Shown here one piece after another: positions 61,437 through 64,000 of a DNA stretch of 64,000 nt. Location of the stretch: assembly GCA_022711665.1 (NCBI GenBank), contig JAKLEN010000004.1, positions 64,528 to 128,527 on the forward strand. The letters run 5' to 3'. The notes below the pieces were generated by a model. It was not told the DNA's origin and did no database searches. It saw only the letters and a program-made list of their open reading frames with translations. A program made the translations under genes and the position numbers. The DNA is from Acidobacteriota bacterium. GTDB taxonomy: Bacteria > Acidobacteriota > Aminicenantia > Aminicenantales > Saccharicenantaceae. The first letter of the stretch is position 1, and each line of letters begins with the position of its first letter.

Positions 61437-62821
61437 GCCCGGCAGGCTTTTTCGACGTCGGCGGGTGCCTTGGGGATGGCCGGCCCGAGGATCCGGCGGC
61501 CCTTCGGGGTGACAAGGACGTCGTCCTCGATCCGGATCCCGCCGAAGTCGAGGAATTTCTCGACCGCGTCGTAGACTATGAAGTCGCGGTGCTTCTTCTC
61601 CTTGCGCCACTGGGCGAACAGGGCCGGGATGAAGTAAAGGCCCGGCTCGACGGTCATGATGTGGCCCGGCTTGAGCTCGCGGGCCATGCGCAGGTAGGCC
61701 AGGCCGAACTGCCGGCTGCGCTCGACCTTCTCGCCGTAGCCGACGCTGTCCTCGCCGTAATCCTCCATGTCGTGGACATCGAGGCCGAGGTTGTGGCCGA
61801 GGCCGTGCGGGAAGAAGAGCGCGTGGGCGCCGGCGGCGACCGCCTCGTCGATGTCGCCCTTCATCAGCCCCAGCCCCTTCAGGCCGTCCGCCATGACCCG
61901 GGCCGTCCGGAGATGGATCTCCTTGAAATTGACGCCGGGCTTGATGGTCTTGATGGCCGATTCCTGGCCGGCCAGGACGATCTCGTAGATGGATCGCTGG
62001 CGGGCGTTGAACTTGCCCCCGACCGGGATGCTGCGGGTGATGTCGGAGGCGTAGCCGCTGGGCGCCTCGGCGCCGCAGTCGCAGACCAGCATCCGGCCCC
62101 GGGCCAGGACATTGTCGTGGGAGTGCATGTGGAAGATCTGCCCGTTGACGGTGACGATGGGCGGGAAGGCCAGGTGGCAGCCGTAGGCCAGGGCGATGCC
62201 CTCCATGGCCCCCGAGACCTGGTACTCGTAGCGCCCGGGCCGGGCCAGCTTCATGGCCGCCAGGTACATCTCGCGGCTGACGGCCACGGCCGCCTCTATA
62301 TCGCCGATCTCTTCCCTGGACTTGATTAGGCGCTGATCGACCGAGGCCTTGATGAGCGCGGCCGAGGCCCTGGCTTTGAGGTCCGGCACGGGGATGCCGA
62401 GGAGGCCGCTCAGGGCGATCTTGGCCTCGGCCCGGTAAGGCGGCAGGAAATGGACGGTCCGGCCCGCGGCCAGGGCCCGGCGCACGTCCTCCTCGAAAGC
62501 GGCCCGGGGCCTGGTCCGGCGGACGCCGGCCTCGAGGGCCCGGTCCTTGATCTTGGGCAGCTCGCCTTCCCAGATGATGTCTTCGATGCCGATATCCGTG
62601 CCGTAGATGGTGTCCGCGCCCTCGTCGGCGTCGATTATGGCCGCCAGGCCAGGCGAAGCCAGGCCGAAGTAGTACAGGAAAGAGCTGTCCTGGCGGTAGC
62701 GGTAGGTGTTGGCCGGGTAGTTCATCGGAGCTTCCTCGTTGGCCAGGAAGATCATCAGGCCCGAGCCGACAGTTCTTTTCAGGAGCTTCCGCCGTTCGAT
62801 GTAGGTCGCGGCTTTGAACAT
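61433..62821 (-). CDS. pepP: Xaa-Pro aminopeptidase (M24B)
   Basis: The 462-residue enzyme has an N-terminal AMP_N domain (YRYRQDSSFLYYFG) and a pita-bread core with the five metal ligands: CDCGAE and SDITRS (Asp pair), FFPHGLGHNLG (His), TVEPGLYF (Glu) and RIEDDVL (Glu). It removes N-terminal residues before proline. No signal peptide is seen. It is the first gene of the operon and has a strong promoter. Confidence 0.93.
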   Translation of the reverse strand: MFKAATYIERRKLLKRTVGSGLMIFLANEEAPMNYPANTYRYRQDSSFLYYFGLASPGLAAIIDADEGADTIYGTDIGIEDIIWEGELPKIKDRALEAGVRRTRPRAAFEEDVRRALAAGRTVHFLPPYRAEAKIALSGLLGIPVPDLKARASAALIKASVDQRLIKSREEIGDIEAAVAVSREMYLAAMKLARPGRYEYQVSGAMEGIALAYGCHLAFPPIVTVNGQIFHMHSHDNVLARGRMLVCDCGAEAPSGYASDITRSIPVGGKFNARQRSIYEIVLAGQESAIKTIKPGVNFKEIHLRTARVMADGLKGLGLMKGDIDEAVAAGAHALFFPHGLGHNLGLDVHDMEDYGEDSVGYGEKVERSRQFGLAYLRMARELKPGHIMTVEPGLYFIPALFAQWRKEKKHRDFIVYDAVEKFLDFGGIRIEDDVLVTPKGRRILGPAIPKAPADVEKACRA

Positions 62822-62850
62822 GTCGTCCTCCTCGGATGGTCTCTGACGGG

Positions 62851-62879
62851 ATTCTATCCCCGGCCGGGTACTTCGTCAA
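62851..62879 (-). promoter_or_regulatory. Promoter of the pepP-nitrilase-NusG paralog operon
   Basis: On the reverse strand TTGACG (62874-62879) and TAGAAT (62851-62856) have a 17-nt spacer. The leader of about 24 nt carries a GGAGGA ribosome site. Confidence 0.65.
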
Positions 62880-62884
62880 TTTTA

Positions 62885-62913
62885 TTGAAGAACCGCCGGG
62901 CCGATGCTATTAT
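62885..62913 (+). promoter_or_regulatory. Promoter of the PurF-like gene
   Basis: TTGAAG (62885-62890) and TATTAT (62908-62913) have a 17-nt spacer. It lies back to back with the pepP promoter. A CAGGAGG ribosome site precedes the ATG at 62941. Confidence 0.55.
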
Positions 62914-62940
62914 GCCCCAGGACCCGGACAGGAGGATGCC

Positions 62941-64000
62941 ATGGGCGGATTATTCGGAGTCGTCGGCGTCAACGACGTCGTCGAGGATCTTTTCTACGGC
63001 ACGGATTACCATTCCCATTTGGGGACCAAGCGCGGCGGGCTGGCCGCCGGCAACGGCGCCAGCATCGTCCGCTACATCCACAACATCGAGAACGCCCAGT
63101 TCCGGTCCAAGTTCGGCGAGGACGTCGGCAAGCTCCACGGCAACCGCGGCATCGGCGTCATCAGCGATTACGAGGACCAGCCGCTCCTGATCCGGTCGCA
63201 TCTCGGGAACTACGCCATCGCCACGGTCGGGGTCATCAAGAACATCGACGACCTCGTCGCCCGGGCCTTCCGGGGCAAGTGCCTGCACTTCTCCGAGATG
63301 CGCGGCGGCGAGATCAACCCGACCGAGCTCGTGGCGGCCATGATCAACCGCGAGGATACGTTCGAGGACGGCATCCGGGCCGTCTGGGAGTTCATCCGCG
63401 GCTCCTCGTCCCTCCTGATCCTGACCGACGGGGCCATCCTGGCCGCCCGCGACAAGCTCGGCCGGACGCCCCTGATCCTGGGGAAAAAGCCCGGCTCGTT
63501 CGCCGTGTCCATGGAGACCTGCGCCTTCCCCAACCTGGATTACGAGATCGACCGTTGCCTCGGGCCGGGCGAGATCGTCAGGATCACCGCCGATGGCGTC
63601 GAGACGCTCATGCCGGCCCGGGACAAGCTCCAGATCTGCTCGTTCCTCTGGGTCTACTACGGCTATCCGGCTTCGAGCTACGAAGGCATCAACGTCGAGA
63701 CAGTCCGCAACCGCTGCGGCGCGTATCTGGCCAGGAACGACGACGTCAAGATCGACCTGGTGGCCGGCATCCCGGATTCGGGCATCGGCCACGGCCTGGG
63801 CTACGCGGCCGAGGCCGGCATCCCCTTCCGGCGGCCCTTCGTCAAGTACACGCCGACCTGGGCCCGCAGCTTCATGCCCCAGCACCAGGACATCCGCGAC
63901 CAGGTGGCCCGGATGAAGCTCATTCCCATCCACGAGATCATCCGTGGGCACAAGCTCCTGTTCTGCGAGGATTCGATCGTCCGCGGCACCCAGCTCAAGG
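62941..64000 (+). CDS. Amidophosphoribosyltransferase homolog lacking the N-terminal cysteine (3' end outside window)
   Basis: The visible 353 residues have an Ntn-glutaminase-like domain (GLFGVVGVNDVVEDLFYGTDYHSHLGTKRGG, RDKLGRTPLILGKK) and a phosphoribosyltransferase domain with the PRPP-binding loop near the end (FCEDSIVRGTQLK). True PurF enzymes expose a catalytic Cys at the N-terminus (MCGIxG or after a propeptide). Here position 2 is Gly (MGGLFG), so glutamine hydrolysis by the usual mechanism is not expected. It may use ammonia, act with a partner, or have another role. The end of the gene is beyond the window. Confidence 0.82.
   Translation, partial: MGGLFGVVGVNDVVEDLFYGTDYHSHLGTKRGGLAAGNGASIVRYIHNIENAQFRSKFGEDVGKLHGNRGIGVISDYEDQPLLIRSHLGNYAIATVGVIKNIDDLVARAFRGKCLHFSEMRGGEINPTELVAAMINREDTFEDGIRAVWEFIRGSSSLLILTDGAILAARDKLGRTPLILGKKPGSFAVSMETCAFPNLDYEIDRCLGPGEIVRITADGVETLMPARDKLQICSFLWVYYGYPASSYEGINVETVRNRCGAYLARNDDVKIDLVAGIPDSGIGHGLGYAAEAGIPFRRPFVKYTPTWARSFMPQHQDIRDQVARMKLIPIHEIIRGHKLLFCEDSIVRGTQLK

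Overview
The window is one continuous stretch of high-GC bacterial chromosome, densely packed and almost entirely coding. It holds about 60 genes, many joined by 4-nt ATGA-type overlaps. I see no rRNA, tRNA, CRISPR array, insertion sequence or intact prophage. The gene content suggests a Gram-negative-type heterotroph that ferments peptides and sugars: many peptidases, glycogen metabolism, histidine degradation, an RlpA lipoprotein, and corrinoid methyl transfer. The lineage could be near Acidobacteriota or Aminicenantes, but that is inference from gene content and composition, not from a marker-gene comparison.

Layout. 1-1814: the end of a methyltransferase gene and an ECF-type transporter pair (EcfT, EcfA). 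1851-4069: a Mu GemA-like (DUF1018) protein with a broken small ORF beside it, an F420-type NAD(P) oxidoreductase and a small lipoprotein, around an AT-richer divergent promoter region. 4299-5907: parA-parB, followed by about 800 bp without a convincing gene that holds a perfect 16-bp palindrome. 6713-13038: a five-gene operon of APC permease, RACo corrinoid activator, homocysteine S-methyltransferase, free-standing corrinoid protein and non-pyrrolysine MttB. This is the most interesting system in the window. 13058-19671: two reverse-strand groups (a membrane protein, M1 peptidase, a second membrane protein and a beta-CASP hydrolase; then Nudix and RlmI). 19773-30414: glycogen metabolism and purine genes. 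Here glgA faces a reverse-strand series purO, AICAR transformylase, M28 peptidase, GH57 glucanotransferase, glgC, sensor kinase, receiver, galT. 30539-38738: LOG, RlpA, a Tat-exported asparaginase, a GH63-like glucosidase, M20 peptidase, and a two-gene serine-type pathway. 38860-48052: cysteine desulfurase, DUF4416, then an operon asnS-rimO-pgpA-cinA-thpR-plsY-gpsA-TPR lipoprotein. 48081-56496: ahcY, two degenerate M16 peptidases plus a fused FtcD, and a ZnuABC-type metal importer. 56593-64000: PepD, a RidA with a Tat-like leader, FmdB zinc ribbon, a GHL10-like protein, a pepP-nitrilase-NusG paralog operon, and the start of an amidophosphoribosyltransferase homolog without its N-terminal cysteine.

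How the genes connect. The corrinoid operon could move methyl groups from an imported methylated amine to homocysteine, making methionine; ahcY elsewhere in the window would recycle the S-adenosylhomocysteine made when that methionine is used as SAM. PurO-type cyclohydrolase plus stand-alone AICAR transformylase complete IMP synthesis, and FtcD returns one-carbon units from histidine to folate. Several predicted -10 boxes lie 6-13 nt from the start codon, which suggests that leaderless mRNAs are common here.
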